Under the pieces are notes generated by a model that saw only the letters and a program-made list of their open reading frames with translations, had not been told where the DNA came from and did not search any database. DNA of 45,593 nt, from contig LCOC01000001.1 of assembly GCA_001000545.1 (NCBI GenBank), forward strand, positions 1 to 45,593. Reading direction: 5' to 3'. Both the position numbers and the translations under genes were made by a program. Shown here in pieces: positions 17,401-25,852 of the stretch; position 1 is the stretch's first letter; each line of letters begins with the position of its first letter. The stretch is from Parcubacteria group bacterium GW2011_GWA2_47_21 (GTDB taxonomy: Bacteria > Patescibacteriota > Minisyncoccia > Phycocordibacterales > DSPV01).

Positions 17401-19212
17401 ATGGAAATTAGAAACATAGCCATTATCGCCCATGTTGACCATGGCAAAACCACCTTGACTGACGCCTTAATGCGGGAAACGGGCATGGTTAAGGACGCAA
17501 GCGTCAGTATGGATTCCAACGCTCTTGAACAGGAGCGCGGCATTACTATTTATTCAAAAAACGCTTCGTTTTTTTGGAAAGGGACAAAGGTGAATATCGT
17601 AGACACGCCCGGCCACGCTGATTTCGGCTCGGAGGTTGAACGGGTGCTCCGCTCTATTGACACGGTGCTTCTCGTGGTGGACGCCCAAGAAGGGCCGATG
17701 CCCCAGACCAGATTTGTGCTCAAGAAGTCCCTTGAACTCGGCTTAAAGCCCATCGTCGTTATAAATAAGATTGATAAGCCGGCAGCCAGGCCGGCGGAAG
17801 CGCATGATGAAGTGCTGGAACTTTTTATGGAGCTTGGCGCAAGCAATGAACAGCTTGATTTCAAGACGCTTTACGCTATCGGCCGGCAGGGCATCGCCAA
17901 AAGGCGCTTGAACGATGAAAATGAAAATCTCGCTCCCCTTCTAGACACCATCTTAAGGGAAGTGCCGCCGGCCAAAACCAAAGACGCGCACGGGGAAAAA
18001 CTTTTAATGCAGCCCTTTAACTTGGGCTATGACAACTTTCTCGGCCGTTTGGCGGTTGGGAGAATCTATCAAGGCGTCGTCCGCCAAGGAGATGGGGTTT
18101 TTGTAAAAAAGACAAACGGCGAAACGGAAGAAGGCAAGATTACAAAAATATTTACCTTTGAGGGTATGGAAAAAAAGAGCGTGCCGGAAGCGTTTGCCGG
18201 CGATATCGCCATGGTTGCCGGTTTGCCGAATGTCTATATAGGCGACAGTATTTGCGAAAATGCCGAACAAACACCTATGCCCGCCATCGCGATTGACGAG
18301 CCGACCATTGCCATAAATCTGTTGGTGAACGACTCCCCTTTCGGCGGACGAGAAGGCAAATTTGTGACCACTCGCCAAATAAGGGAGCGCCTCGAGAAAG
18401 AGCTGGAGGTTAATGTCGGCTTAAAAATCGATTGGAGCGCGCCCGATTTCTTCCGGCTTTACGGGCGAGGTGAGCTTCATATTTCCATTCTCTTGGAAAA
18501 TATGCGGCGCGAGGGTTTTGAATTTCAGGTCTCCGAACCGCAGGCGATTATCAAAGAAGAAAATGGCGAGCGATTAGAGCCGTTTGAGGAGGCGGTCATT
18601 GACGCACCGGCCGCTTCCGCCGGTTCGGTGATAGAAAAGTTAACGCGCCGGCGGGGCATTCTGACGGCAATGAAAGAAGAGAGTTCGCATACCAGGATGA
18701 TTTTTGAAATGCCGACCCGAGGGCTCTTGGGTTATAGAAGTGAATTTATCATTAACACCAAAGGCGAGGGCAGTTTGTCCTCCCGCTTCATCGGTTTCAA
18801 ACCGTTCGCCGGAGACATAAAACGGCACACTTTCGGTTCAATGATTTCAATGGAGAACGGCACGGCCCTCGCCTATTCCCTTTTTAAACTGCAAGAGCGC
18901 GGCATTATATACATAGACCCGGCAACGCCGGTTTATGAAGGAATGATTATCGGCAACACCGCCAAAGGCGAGGACTTGGATGTGAACCCGACGAAAAATA
19001 AACAACTGACGAATTTTCGAAACACCAGCATGGGGGACGCGATTGACCTCACTCCCCCATTCCGGCTCTCTATTGAACGCGGCATGGAAATAATGAAAGA
19101 AGACGAGTACCTGGAAATCACGCCGAAATCGGTCCGGCTTCGCAAGAAATATCTTTCAAAAACCGCCCGCGCCAAAGCGGAGCGCCAAGAGAGAAAAATC
19201 CCTGACGATTAA
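17401..19212 (+). CDS. typA: Ribosome-associated GTPase TypA/BipA
   Basis: Translational GTPase that binds the 70S ribosome and aids subunit assembly, especially under stress or cold. The G domain shows G1 AHVDHGKTT, G2 within RGITI, G3 DTPGHADF and G4 NKIDKPAARP. Domains II, III and V and the BipA-specific C-terminal domain follow. Length is 603 residues, typical. The ATG at 17401 is unambiguous (MEIRNIAIIAHVDHG). It may be regulated from a leader that includes the adjacent palindromic element. Confidence 0.97.
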   Translation: MEIRNIAIIAHVDHGKTTLTDALMRETGMVKDASVSMDSNALEQERGITIYSKNASFFWKGTKVNIVDTPGHADFGSEVERVLRSIDTVLLVVDAQEGPMPQTRFVLKKSLELGLKPIVVINKIDKPAARPAEAHDEVLELFMELGASNEQLDFKTLYAIGRQGIAKRRLNDENENLAPLLDTILREVPPAKTKDAHGEKLLMQPFNLGYDNFLGRLAVGRIYQGVVRQGDGVFVKKTNGETEEGKITKIFTFEGMEKKSVPEAFAGDIAMVAGLPNVYIGDSICENAEQTPMPAIAIDEPTIAINLLVNDSPFGGREGKFVTTRQIRERLEKELEVNVGLKIDWSAPDFFRLYGRGELHISILLENMRREGFEFQVSEPQAIIKEENGERLEPFEEAVIDAPAASAGSVIEKLTRRRGILTAMKEESSHTRMIFEMPTRGLLGYRSEFIINTKGEGSLSSRFIGFKPFAGDIKRHTFGSMISMENGTALAYSLFKLQERGIIYIDPATPVYEGMIIGNTAKGEDLDVNPTKNKQLTNFRNTSMGDAIDLTPPFRLSIERGMEIMKEDEYLEITPKSVRLRKKYLSKTARAKAERQERKIPDD

Positions 19213-19235
19213 CTTTTCCGTTTTTAGGACATCTT

Positions 19236-19306
19236 TCGGGGTACCCGGTAATGCTCCGGGGCCTCACGCACCCCATGCGTGTATACTGCTTTTATACTAT
19301 ACCCCG
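19236..19306 (-). tRNA. tRNA-Pro(GGG)-like cloverleaf, degenerate
   Basis: On the minus strand a 71-nt sequence folds with a 7-bp acceptor stem (CGGGGTA/TACCCCG), discriminator A, a 5-bp anticodon stem CACGC/GCGTG with 7-nt loop ATGGGGT (U33, anticodon GGG), and a 5-bp T-stem CCCGG/CCGGG abutting the acceptor. The T-loop AGCATTA lacks the near-universal TTCRA, and the D-arm is weak with no GG. It is probably a decayed tRNA or tRNA-like element, not an ordinary functional tRNA. CCA is not encoded. Confidence 0.4.
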
Positions 19307-19351
19307 AACGCGCGACATTTCGCCCGCCGGCGCATTAAATGTAATACAAAT

Positions 19352-19412
19352 AGAGCGGGTTGCCTAGCCGAAACCGCTCTGCGGAAGAAATTCTGAATGT
19401 CTTCCCGCAACC
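19352..19412. other. Structured non-coding stretch
   Basis: Several pairings overlap: AGAGCGG/CCGCTCT (19352-19358 with 19374-19380), GCGGAAGA with TCTTCCCGC (19381-19388 with 19400-19408), and a longer-range GGTTGC/GCAACC (19358-19363 with 19407-19412). It lies in the 319-base gap between convergent typA and uvrB. Strand and function are unknown. Confidence 0.3.
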
Positions 19413-19443
19413 TCATTGATATTGGGCTAATCGCTTGCCAAAA

Positions 19444-19527
19444 GACCCAAACGCCTATTCTCAAATTCCTTGCCTCGCCCTGCCTGCCGGCAGGCAGGTT
19501 GGGAATTTGAGAATAGGCGTTTGGGTC
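19444..19527. repeat. Nested long palindrome after uvrB
   Basis: Perfect 26-bp arms (19444-19469 and 19502-19527) enclose 32 bases, of which 20 (CCTGCCTGCCGGCAGGCAGG, 19479-19498) are themselves a perfect palindrome. It lies five bases beyond the uvrB stop. On the minus strand the left arm is followed by TTTT, so it could terminate uvrB transcription. Its length and purity exceed an ordinary terminator. Confidence 0.85.
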
Positions 19528-19531
19528 GGAA

Positions 19532-21562
19532 TTATTTGTCTGAGTGAATTAATTTTTCCAATTCCTTAATTTCATCCCGAAGCAACGCCGCCGATTCAAA
19601 GTCCAAAATTCTCACCGCCTTGCTCATTTGCTTCCTTTTCTCGGCGATAAATTTATTGGGGTTGTCTTTAAAGAGCTTACTGTCCAGAATCAAAAGATTC
19701 CTCACGATTTTTTTATGCTCGCTTCCAAACTCTTCGGTAATATCCTTAATGATTTTAGAAATGGTCTTCGGCGTGATGCCGTGGCGTTTGTTGTAAGAAA
19801 GTTGGATTTTGCGCCGGCGGTTTGTCTCTCTTATCGCCTTCTCCATTGAACCGGTGCTCTTATCGGCGTAAAGAAGGACTTTGCCGTTTACATTCCGCGC
19901 CGCCCGGCCAATGATTTGGATTAAAGAAGTCTCGGAGCGGAGAAACCCCTCCTTATCGGCGTCTAAGATGCCGATAAGGGAGACCTCTGGCAAATCCAAA
20001 CCCTCACGAAGCAGATTCACTCCCACCAAAATATCAAAATCGCCGCGGCGGAATTTTGAAAGAATTTGGATGCGCTCCAAGGTTTCTATGTCGCTATGAA
20101 GGTACTCGGCCTTTATTCCCCTTTCTTTCAAGAAGGCCGAAAGGTCCTCGGCCATCTTTTTTGTAAGCGTCGTGGCAATCGCCCGCTCCCCTTTTTTAAT
20201 AACGATTTCCGCCTCGGCGATAAAATCCTGGATTTGGCCTCGGTGTTTTCCGGATGAAATAATCGGCCGGACCTCCAGCTTGGGGTCAATAAGACCGGTG
20301 GGCCGAATGACTTGCTCCACCACTTTCCCGCTCTTTTCCTTCTCGTAGTCCCCCGGCGTCGCCGAAGTGAAAATCACCTGCCCCACCCTCTCCCCAAATT
20401 CCAGGAATTTAAGCGGACGGTTGTCGGCCGCCGAAGGCAGGCGAAAGCCGTGCTCTATAAGCGTTTGTTTCCGCGAAGCATCGCCTTGTTCCATACCGCC
20501 GATTTGCGGCACAGTGACATGGGACTCGTCTATAATCGTCAGAAAATCCGGTTCTCCATTTTCGGTTTTTGGGAAATACGAAAGCAGAGTGTCAGGCGGC
20601 TCGCCCGGAAGTTTCCCTGAAAAATGCCGCGAGTAATTCTCTATGCCGTTGCAATAACCGACCTCGCGGATAAGCGCCAAATCATAATTGGTCCGGCGCT
20701 TGAGCCGCTCCGCCTCCAGGGTTTTTCCTTCTTTCTGAAGGGCCTTAAGCCGCTCGGCCAGTTCTGATTTGATGGTTGTGGTCGCCCGCTTCACGGTCTC
20801 TTTATCCGTAACGAAATGCTTGGCCGGAAATATGAAAATCGTCTCCGTATTATTTTCTATGACGTCTCTGGTAATCGGGTTGATTTTGGAAATTTTTTCT
20901 ATCCGAGCGCCGGCAAATTCTATCCGCTGAATTATTTCTTCCCCGGTCGGCATAATTTCAACGCTTTGTCCAAGCGCTCTGAAATGTCCGCTTTTCAAAT
21001 CCGCGTTAGTGCGGGTGAAATAAATGCCGATTAACGCGCGTATTAAATCGCTCCGGGAAATTTTCATACCTCTATCAAAGCGCTTGTTTACCTTTTCATA
21101 CTCCTCGGGACTGCCTAGGCCGTAAATGCAAGACACTGAAGCGACAATGATGACATCGCGGCGGCTTAAAAGCGCCTGTGTGGAAGCGTGCCGAAGCCGG
21201 TCAATTTCTTCGTTTATTTGAGCTTCTTTTTCTATGTAGGTGTCGGTAACGGGCAAATAGGCCTCCGGCTGATAGTAGTCGTAGTAAGAAACGAAATAGT
21301 GGACGGCGTTGTGCGGAAAAAATTCCCGGTATTCTTGGGCCAATTGGGCGGCCAGCGTTTTATTGTGGGCGATAACAAGCGTCGGTTTCTGAATGGCTTC
21401 TATGACATTGGCCATGGTAAATGTTTTGCCGCTCCCCGTCACTCCAAGAAGCGTCTGATATCTCTCCCCCGCTTTAAGACCCTCCACTAAACCCTTGACG
21501 GCCTTGGGTTGGTCGCCAGCCGGAGAGAAGGGGCTCTTAAGTTTGAAAGTATCCTTTCGCAT
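19532..21562 (-). CDS. uvrB: UvrABC excision nuclease subunit UvrB
   Basis: Damage-verifying helicase-like subunit of nucleotide excision repair that loads with UvrA and recruits UvrC. Walker A is GVTGSGKT (40-47). The beta-hairpin region has YYDYYQPEAYLP. Helicase motifs include TIIDESHV and QIIGRAARN, and a C-terminal UVR domain (about 635-671) would bind UvrC. Length is 676 residues, normal. uvrA and uvrC are not in the window. No LexA-like operator is visible upstream. Confidence 0.98.
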   Translation of the reverse strand: MRKDTFKLKSPFSPAGDQPKAVKGLVEGLKAGERYQTLLGVTGSGKTFTMANVIEAIQKPTLVIAHNKTLAAQLAQEYREFFPHNAVHYFVSYYDYYQPEAYLPVTDTYIEKEAQINEEIDRLRHASTQALLSRRDVIIVASVSCIYGLGSPEEYEKVNKRFDRGMKISRSDLIRALIGIYFTRTNADLKSGHFRALGQSVEIMPTGEEIIQRIEFAGARIEKISKINPITRDVIENNTETIFIFPAKHFVTDKETVKRATTTIKSELAERLKALQKEGKTLEAERLKRRTNYDLALIREVGYCNGIENYSRHFSGKLPGEPPDTLLSYFPKTENGEPDFLTIIDESHVTVPQIGGMEQGDASRKQTLIEHGFRLPSAADNRPLKFLEFGERVGQVIFTSATPGDYEKEKSGKVVEQVIRPTGLIDPKLEVRPIISSGKHRGQIQDFIAEAEIVIKKGERAIATTLTKKMAEDLSAFLKERGIKAEYLHSDIETLERIQILSKFRRGDFDILVGVNLLREGLDLPEVSLIGILDADKEGFLRSETSLIQIIGRAARNVNGKVLLYADKSTGSMEKAIRETNRRRKIQLSYNKRHGITPKTISKIIKDITEEFGSEHKKIVRNLLILDSKLFKDNPNKFIAEKRKQMSKAVRILDFESAALLRDEIKELEKLIHSDK

Positions 21563-21606
21563 AATGATGGCCCGCTTTCACGCGGTATGTGTTTAAAATC
21601 CTCAAT

Positions 21607-21634
21607 ACAATAGCAATTTTTTGAAATTTATCAA
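21607..21634 (-). promoter_or_regulatory. uvrB promoter
   Basis: Read on the minus strand: -35 TTGATA (21629-21634), a 16-bp spacer and -10 TATTGT (21607-21612). It predicts a leader of about 38 nt before the uvrB ATG. It overlaps the opposite-strand promoter at 21621-21648. Confidence 0.5.
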
Positions 21635-21648
21635 AAAAGTGCTATAGT
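21621..21648 (+). promoter_or_regulatory. Candidate rightward promoter toward tRNA-Glu
   Basis: -35 TTGAAA (21621-21626), a 16-bp spacer and -10 TATAGT (21643-21648). The transcript would begin near 21655 and run through two small hairpins (GATTTCTA/TAGAAATC and CCGCCT/AGGCGG) into the tRNA, implying 5' processing by RNase P. Confidence 0.45.
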
Positions 21649-21783
21649 TTTTTACCTGATTTCTACTTATTTTTTAGAAATCGGACCTGCCAGTCGTCGG
21701 GCGGGAATTAAGATATAGATACCACCGCCTTTACAGGCGGGGAGCCCCCGCTAAATTAGAAATTTCCCGCTGTGGCAAAGTGC

Positions 21784-21858
21784 GGCCTCATCGTCTAGTC
21801 CGGCCTAGGACGCCAGGTTCTCATCCTGGAAACTGGGGTTCGAATCCCCATGAGGTCA
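21784..21858 (+). tRNA. tRNA-Glu (anticodon CTC)
   Basis: A full cloverleaf: acceptor GGCCTCA/TGAGGTC with one G-T pair, D-arm GTC/GAC, anticodon stem CCAGG/CCTGG around loop TTCTCAT (anticodon CTC, reads GAG), and T-arm TGGGG-TTCGAAT-CCCCA. Discriminator A; CCA is not encoded. It is followed by an A-run and a small hairpin (CAATGC/GCATTG, 21875-21889). Copies of its 3' end are found downstream in both orientations. Confidence 0.93.
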
Positions 21859-22032
21859 AAAAAAATAACAAGGGCAATGCGGAGCATTGGCCGCCTATAT
21901 TTTTAATACCTCATGGGGATTCGAAAGACGGAGCGGGCACCCGTTCAGCAGAACGGGTCGCGAGTCGGGGTAGCGACTTTTTCCGAGCGACGGCGAGGAA
22001 AAAAGTTGTGACCGAATCCCCATGAGGTCAAA
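21859..22032. repeat. Displaced copies of the tRNA-Glu 3' end
   Basis: Positions 22013-22032 repeat 20 bases identical to tRNA positions 21841-21860 (direct copy). Positions 21908-21925 carry 18 bases of the same end inverted (reverse complement of 21839-21856). The interval between tRNA and direct copy also has a CCCGTTC/GAACGGG hairpin and a CTTTTTCC/GGAAAAAAG palindrome. The direct copy supplies the stop codon of the leftward DUF5652 gene. It looks like an att-like duplication or tRNA-derived remnant. Confidence 0.75.
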
Positions 22033-22240
22033 TTTTTAAAATTGGTGAGGAGTGGCGCTTGCTGAAAATGAAGATATAGAGAATATCAAGAATGGCAACG
22101 GTTTGAATCAAAAGAAGCGCCACAAACCACCACTTGTCATTGAGTTTTGCCGCTTTCCAAAGCGCCCACCCTTTCCAGGGAATAGTCCAGACCATAAGGA
22201 CCATAAGCAACCAAAAATTTTGTTCTAATAATTCTTCCAT
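22028..22240 (-). CDS. DUF5652-type small membrane protein
   Basis: About 70 residues from the ATG at 22240 (MEELLEQNFWLL). Two membrane helices flank the family-like core IPWKGWALWKAAK and KWWFVALLL, ending in YIFIFSK. This pattern matches DUF5652, which is common in Patescibacteria. An upstream ATG at 22288 would overlap murF and adds atypical residues. Its stop codon falls inside a displaced copy of the tRNA-Glu 3' end. Function unknown. Confidence 0.78.
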   Translation of the reverse strand: MEELLEQNFWLLMVLMVWTIPWKGWALWKAAKLNDKWWFVALLLIQTVAILDILYIFIFSKRHSSPILKI

Positions 22241-22272
22241 ATTCAATATTAGTGAAATAATTATATTAAGCG

Positions 22273-23574
22273 CTATCTGTTTTTCCACTCATTGTCTTGC
22301 CGCGCCAGAAGTTCTTTGGCGCGGGCCGGTTCGGCCATAATTTCTTCCACTACCTTTTCAAGCCGAATACCCTGCGAGCCCTTAACCAAAATGGCGTCCT
22401 TTTCCTTAATAAGATTATCCATTTCCCTATTCGCGTCGGCGGCGGTTTCGTATTGAAAAATATTTTTCTCGTCCATGCCGGCCGAGAGCGCGCCCAAAGC
22501 GATGTCTCTGGCCCTGACTCCAACCGTAATAAGCAGTTGGCAAACTTGGGCCGCCAACGCGCCGGCTTTTTTATGCTCTTCGGTGGAATATTTTCCAAGT
22601 TCCAGCATATCGCCCAAAATTGCCGCTTTTTTGCCTCCCGTTTCAATATCTTTAAGAGTTTGCAGCGCTTCCTCAACCGCCACCGGCGAGGAGTTATAGG
22701 TATCGTCAATGATGACGCTTCCTTTAATGCCGGAAATCAATTTCATCCTGCCGTTTGGTCCGTGATGTCGCCTAAGCGCTAGAGCGGCGTCAACTAAATT
22801 CACATTCTGTAATTTGGCGGCGGCCAAAGCGAAAAGCAAGGGGTAGACATGTTGGCGGCCGAGCGAACCGTCAAAATCAACGGGCAAGGAATTACTCTCA
22901 TGGTCAACTTTAAAAGTGATGCCTTGGGGTATTTTTTGCCCGTCCCGTTTGGCGTAATTAATCTTATAATGAGAAGCGCGGAGAGAGGCCCCCTTGATAA
23001 AACCGACGCCAAACGCCTCACCGCGGTAGGACTCTTTGAGCGTCAAGACATCTTCATCGTCGGCGTTAAGAATTAAAATCCCGCCATCTTTCAGCGTATT
23101 GAGAATCTTGCTTTTTTCCGCCACGACCGCTTCGGGCGAGGCGAAAAATTCCACGTGGACCGGCACTTTGGCCAGTCGGGTGATTACTGCCATATCGGAA
23201 ACCAGCCATTTTGAAATTTTTTCAATGTCTCCCGGCCGGTCGGCGCCGATTTCCAAAACCAGCCATTTAGGATAATTCGTCCGAAAGGCAATTAAAAACA
23301 GACCTTTGAGGAGATTGGCAAACCAGACGAAAGGATTATGCCAGCCGTTTGGCGCGCCGATTATGGTGAGCGGCAAACCAATTTCGCTGTTGAAACTTTT
23401 TTCGCTCTTACGGACAAAAAAGAACTGGGAAAACACCGAGTAAATCGCGTCTTTGGCCGAGGTCTTTCCAACGCTTCCCGTAACGGCAATCACCCTCGGC
23501 CGATATTTGCGCAAAATAAGCTTGGCCTCTAAAGTGATTGCCCATATGACAATTGATTTAAGCATTTTCGGCAT
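22273..23574 (-). CDS. murF: MurF-type Mur ligase lacking the N-terminal domain
   Basis: Adds D-Ala-D-Ala to UDP-MurNAc-tripeptide in the cytoplasm. The ATP site GSVGKTS is at 33-39. Other ligase marks are LEIGADRPGDI, FNSEIGLPLTI, LNADDEDV, DDTYNSSP and LGDMLELG. The MurF substrate domain of about 80-100 residues normally found before the P-loop is absent, replaced by about 27 residues with a hydrophobic helix (IVIWAITLEAKLIL). A second hydrophobic stretch (FVWFANLLKGLFLIAF) could hold it at the membrane. Last wall gene of the mraZ cluster. An alternative start is Met 4. Confidence 0.88.
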   Translation of the reverse strand: MPKMLKSIVIWAITLEAKLILRKYRPRVIAVTGSVGKTSAKDAIYSVFSQFFFVRKSEKSFNSEIGLPLTIIGAPNGWHNPFVWFANLLKGLFLIAFRTNYPKWLVLEIGADRPGDIEKISKWLVSDMAVITRLAKVPVHVEFFASPEAVVAEKSKILNTLKDGGILILNADDEDVLTLKESYRGEAFGVGFIKGASLRASHYKINYAKRDGQKIPQGITFKVDHESNSLPVDFDGSLGRQHVYPLLFALAAAKLQNVNLVDAALALRRHHGPNGRMKLISGIKGSVIIDDTYNSSPVAVEEALQTLKDIETGGKKAAILGDMLELGKYSTEEHKKAGALAAQVCQLLITVGVRARDIALGALSAGMDEKNIFQYETAADANREMDNLIKEKDAILVKGSQGIRLEKVVEEIMAEPARAKELLARQDNEWKNR

Positions 23575-23768
23575 AATTTAAGATATGACGCTTAACCACG
23601 CAATCAATTTAAAATAAAAAAACAAGATGGATGCTCATTTCCCCAATTTTGAATTTTTAATTACCATTTTTAATTTTGGTATTTTAACTTTTAATTTTTT
23701 GTTTAGATTCACTCGTTTTTTATCAAAAATTTTGGTATTTTAATCTCATTATAACAGGAAAAACCGGC
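23575..23768. other. AT-rich spacer between ftsI and murF
   Basis: No ORF. The word TTTTGGTATTTTAA occurs twice (near 23675 and 23729) in otherwise low-complexity AT-rich DNA resembling the spacer before trpS. It breaks the otherwise tight cluster and may hold a separate murF promoter on the minus strand, which I could not define. Confidence 0.4.
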
Positions 23769-25472
23769 TTATCTGTCTGGCGGGATATTGTAATAATTGA
23801 GCAGAAATTTGGTTAAGTCAAAAAACGGCCGAGTCAGGGTTTCCGAGGCGAACATGGCGCCACGGGGATTGACGGTGTAAAGAAAAATCAAAAACTTCGG
23901 CTGATAAGCGGGAAAATAACCGAAGAAAGAATGGAGGTATTCATCTTCAAAATAGCCGCCGCCTTCCGGGTTTGCCATTTGCGCCGTGCCCGTCTTGGCG
24001 GCGATGCTGAAGCGTTCCATCTTAAATTTACCGTGCGCCAAAGCGCTGTCAACTACTTCCACAAGCATCCGCGTTATTTCTTCAGAGGTCTCTCGCTTGA
24101 TGACTTGCGCCACATTCTCATAGCTCTTCTTGCGCGAAATACCGACATCATAATCAATGGCCGAGACCAGATGCGGATTGACCAAGTAGCCGCCGTTTCC
24201 CAAAACCGCCATCGCGCGGGCCGTCTCAATCGGCGTAAAAGCGATGCCCTGCCCGTAAGACGCCGTGGCCAGCTCTATATCGCGCGGGCTGTCCAAATTC
24301 TCCATAAGGCCGTGGGTTTCGTTTGGCAAATCAATGCCGGTCTCTTCGCCTAGGCCGAACCGTTTGAAGTAATCGGCAAAGCGTTCCTTGCCCATTTTTA
24401 AAGCGACGAAAGCCGCGCCGGTATTCAATGATTGGTTCAAAACCTCCTGCATAGAAACCACTCCCCTGCCCCGGCCGTCAAAATTTGATATCCGCCTGCC
24501 GTTTAACTCTAAAAATCCCCTGTCGTCGTAAGTGGAACTTAGTTTAATAACCCCCGCATCAAGTCCGGCCGCCAATGTCAAGGGCTTAACGATTGAACCC
24601 ATTTCATAAACATTTTCCACTAACGGATTCCCGAAAATCCGGGGGTCGGAAACACTCTGGAAATTATTCAAATCAAAAGTCGGATTGACCGCCATGGCAA
24701 TGACGGCGCCATCTTTGGGGTCCATTATTATTCCGCCAGCGAGCTCCGAGTTCCAAACGGCATTAAAGTCCTTGAGCGTTTTTTCCAATTCGCCGGAGAC
24801 CGTCGGTTCAAGCGTCAAGACCAAATTACCTTCTAAAGATTCGTTTTTGGAAACGACTTTATTTAGGCCTTTAAAAATATCGGCAAAAAAATTGGCGTAG
24901 CTTTTATTACCCTCTCTAAACAAAATATCTTCGTAATACTGCTCCAAGCCGTAGCGGCCGCCGAGCGAGTCGCCTTTATAAGCGACAAAACCGATGGCGG
25001 TGGCGGCCAAAGAACCGGCCGGATAAAATCGGTGACGCTCCGTGGAAACCTCAATGCCTGGAATAGCCGCTTGCTTGATTCTTGCCGCTGCCTCTTCCGT
25101 CAGGCCGTGAGCAAACTCCTCGTAAGAGTCGCCGATTTTCCCCGCCTTCATCATAAAGTCGCTTCGGTCAATTTCCACCATCGGCGCCAGCGCCTGATAA
25201 ATGTCGTCCGGATTTTTTGTCAGAGAAGGATTGAAATAAATAAAATAGGAGGTTTTCAGAGTTGCCGCCGCCACCAATTCTTCATTATTGGTCTTAAAAA
25301 AGATGGAACCGCGGTCAAATAGATATTCCGCGGGATAACGGTGGTCGGCTCTCTCTCTGTAGGCGCTGCCTTGAACAATCTGTAAAAAATACAGACGGCT
25401 GACTAAAATTCCGCCAAGGAGAATAAAAACGAAAGCGACAATTCTTAATTTCAAGGCCGTGTTGATAGTCAT
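23769..25472 (-). CDS. ftsI: Class B penicillin-binding protein (FtsI/PBP2-like)
   Basis: Septal transpeptidase cross-linking peptidoglycan outside the membrane. A short cytoplasmic N-terminus and one membrane helix (about 8-29) precede the dimerisation domain (about 40-190) and the transpeptidase domain. The catalytic motifs are SIVK (Ser near 290), SLN (about 345) and KTG in AAKTGTAQ (about 492). At 567 residues it is of FtsI size. Position after rsmH and ftsL supports FtsI over PBP2. It begins 12 bases after the ftsL-like gene. Confidence 0.95.
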   Translation of the reverse strand: MTINTALKLRIVAFVFILLGGILVSRLYFLQIVQGSAYRERADHRYPAEYLFDRGSIFFKTNNEELVAAATLKTSYFIYFNPSLTKNPDDIYQALAPMVEIDRSDFMMKAGKIGDSYEEFAHGLTEEAAARIKQAAIPGIEVSTERHRFYPAGSLAATAIGFVAYKGDSLGGRYGLEQYYEDILFREGNKSYANFFADIFKGLNKVVSKNESLEGNLVLTLEPTVSGELEKTLKDFNAVWNSELAGGIIMDPKDGAVIAMAVNPTFDLNNFQSVSDPRIFGNPLVENVYEMGSIVKPLTLAAGLDAGVIKLSSTYDDRGFLELNGRRISNFDGRGRGVVSMQEVLNQSLNTGAAFVALKMGKERFADYFKRFGLGEETGIDLPNETHGLMENLDSPRDIELATASYGQGIAFTPIETARAMAVLGNGGYLVNPHLVSAIDYDVGISRKKSYENVAQVIKRETSEEITRMLVEVVDSALAHGKFKMERFSIAAKTGTAQMANPEGGGYFEDEYLHSFFGYFPAYQPKFLIFLYTVNPRGAMFASETLTRPFFDLTKFLLNYYNIPPDR

Positions 25473-25484
25473 CGTCCTAGCCGT

Positions 25485-25805
25485 TTAAATTCCCGCGCCG
25501 AGAGAGAGACCCTCGCTCAAGGCCTTCCGAGAGATGAATTCGGGGTTCTCTGACTCTTGAAAGCCAAGCTGTTTTGCCAATTCCGCCGTAATGGACGATT
25601 TCTTCTCTATGTAAGCCGTTTCAAGCGCCGTCAGCTCTCTGGAAAAAGCGGCGATTTCTTTGTCGGCTTCCGCGGTTTTAACCGCGGCGGACACGGCTTG
25701 GCTGATAAAGTAAACATAAAACAGAAGCGAGGCAACCGAAAGAAAACCAGCCGCATAAAAACTGATTCGCCTAAGGGGGTATGTTATTGAAACCACTTTA
25801 TACAT
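25485..25805 (-). CDS. ftsL: FtsL-like division protein
   Basis: A 106-residue single-pass protein. A basic cytoplasmic tail precedes a membrane helix (about 15-37) and a coiled-coil stretch (about 40-85), the FtsL/DivIC layout that scaffolds FtsW-FtsI. Sequence similarity is not enough to name it; the call rests on topology and on its place between rsmH and ftsI, where ftsL normally sits. Confidence 0.7.
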   Translation of the reverse strand: MYKVVSITYPLRRISFYAAGFLSVASLLFYVYFISQAVSAAVKTAEADKEIAAFSRELTALETAYIEKKSSITAELAKQLGFQESENPEFISRKALSEGLSLGAGI

Positions 25806-25852
25806 ATAAATAAAATATTAAAAATTGCTGATAAGCGCTGCGCTGCGTTAAT

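Noticed and set aside
19532-21562. SOS control of uvrB by a LexA box
   Set aside because: No LexA-like palindrome was seen in the promoter region.
21780-22025. An 81-codon frame through the tRNA-Glu and its copies
   Set aside because: It reads through a tRNA gene and palindromes; coding is implausible.
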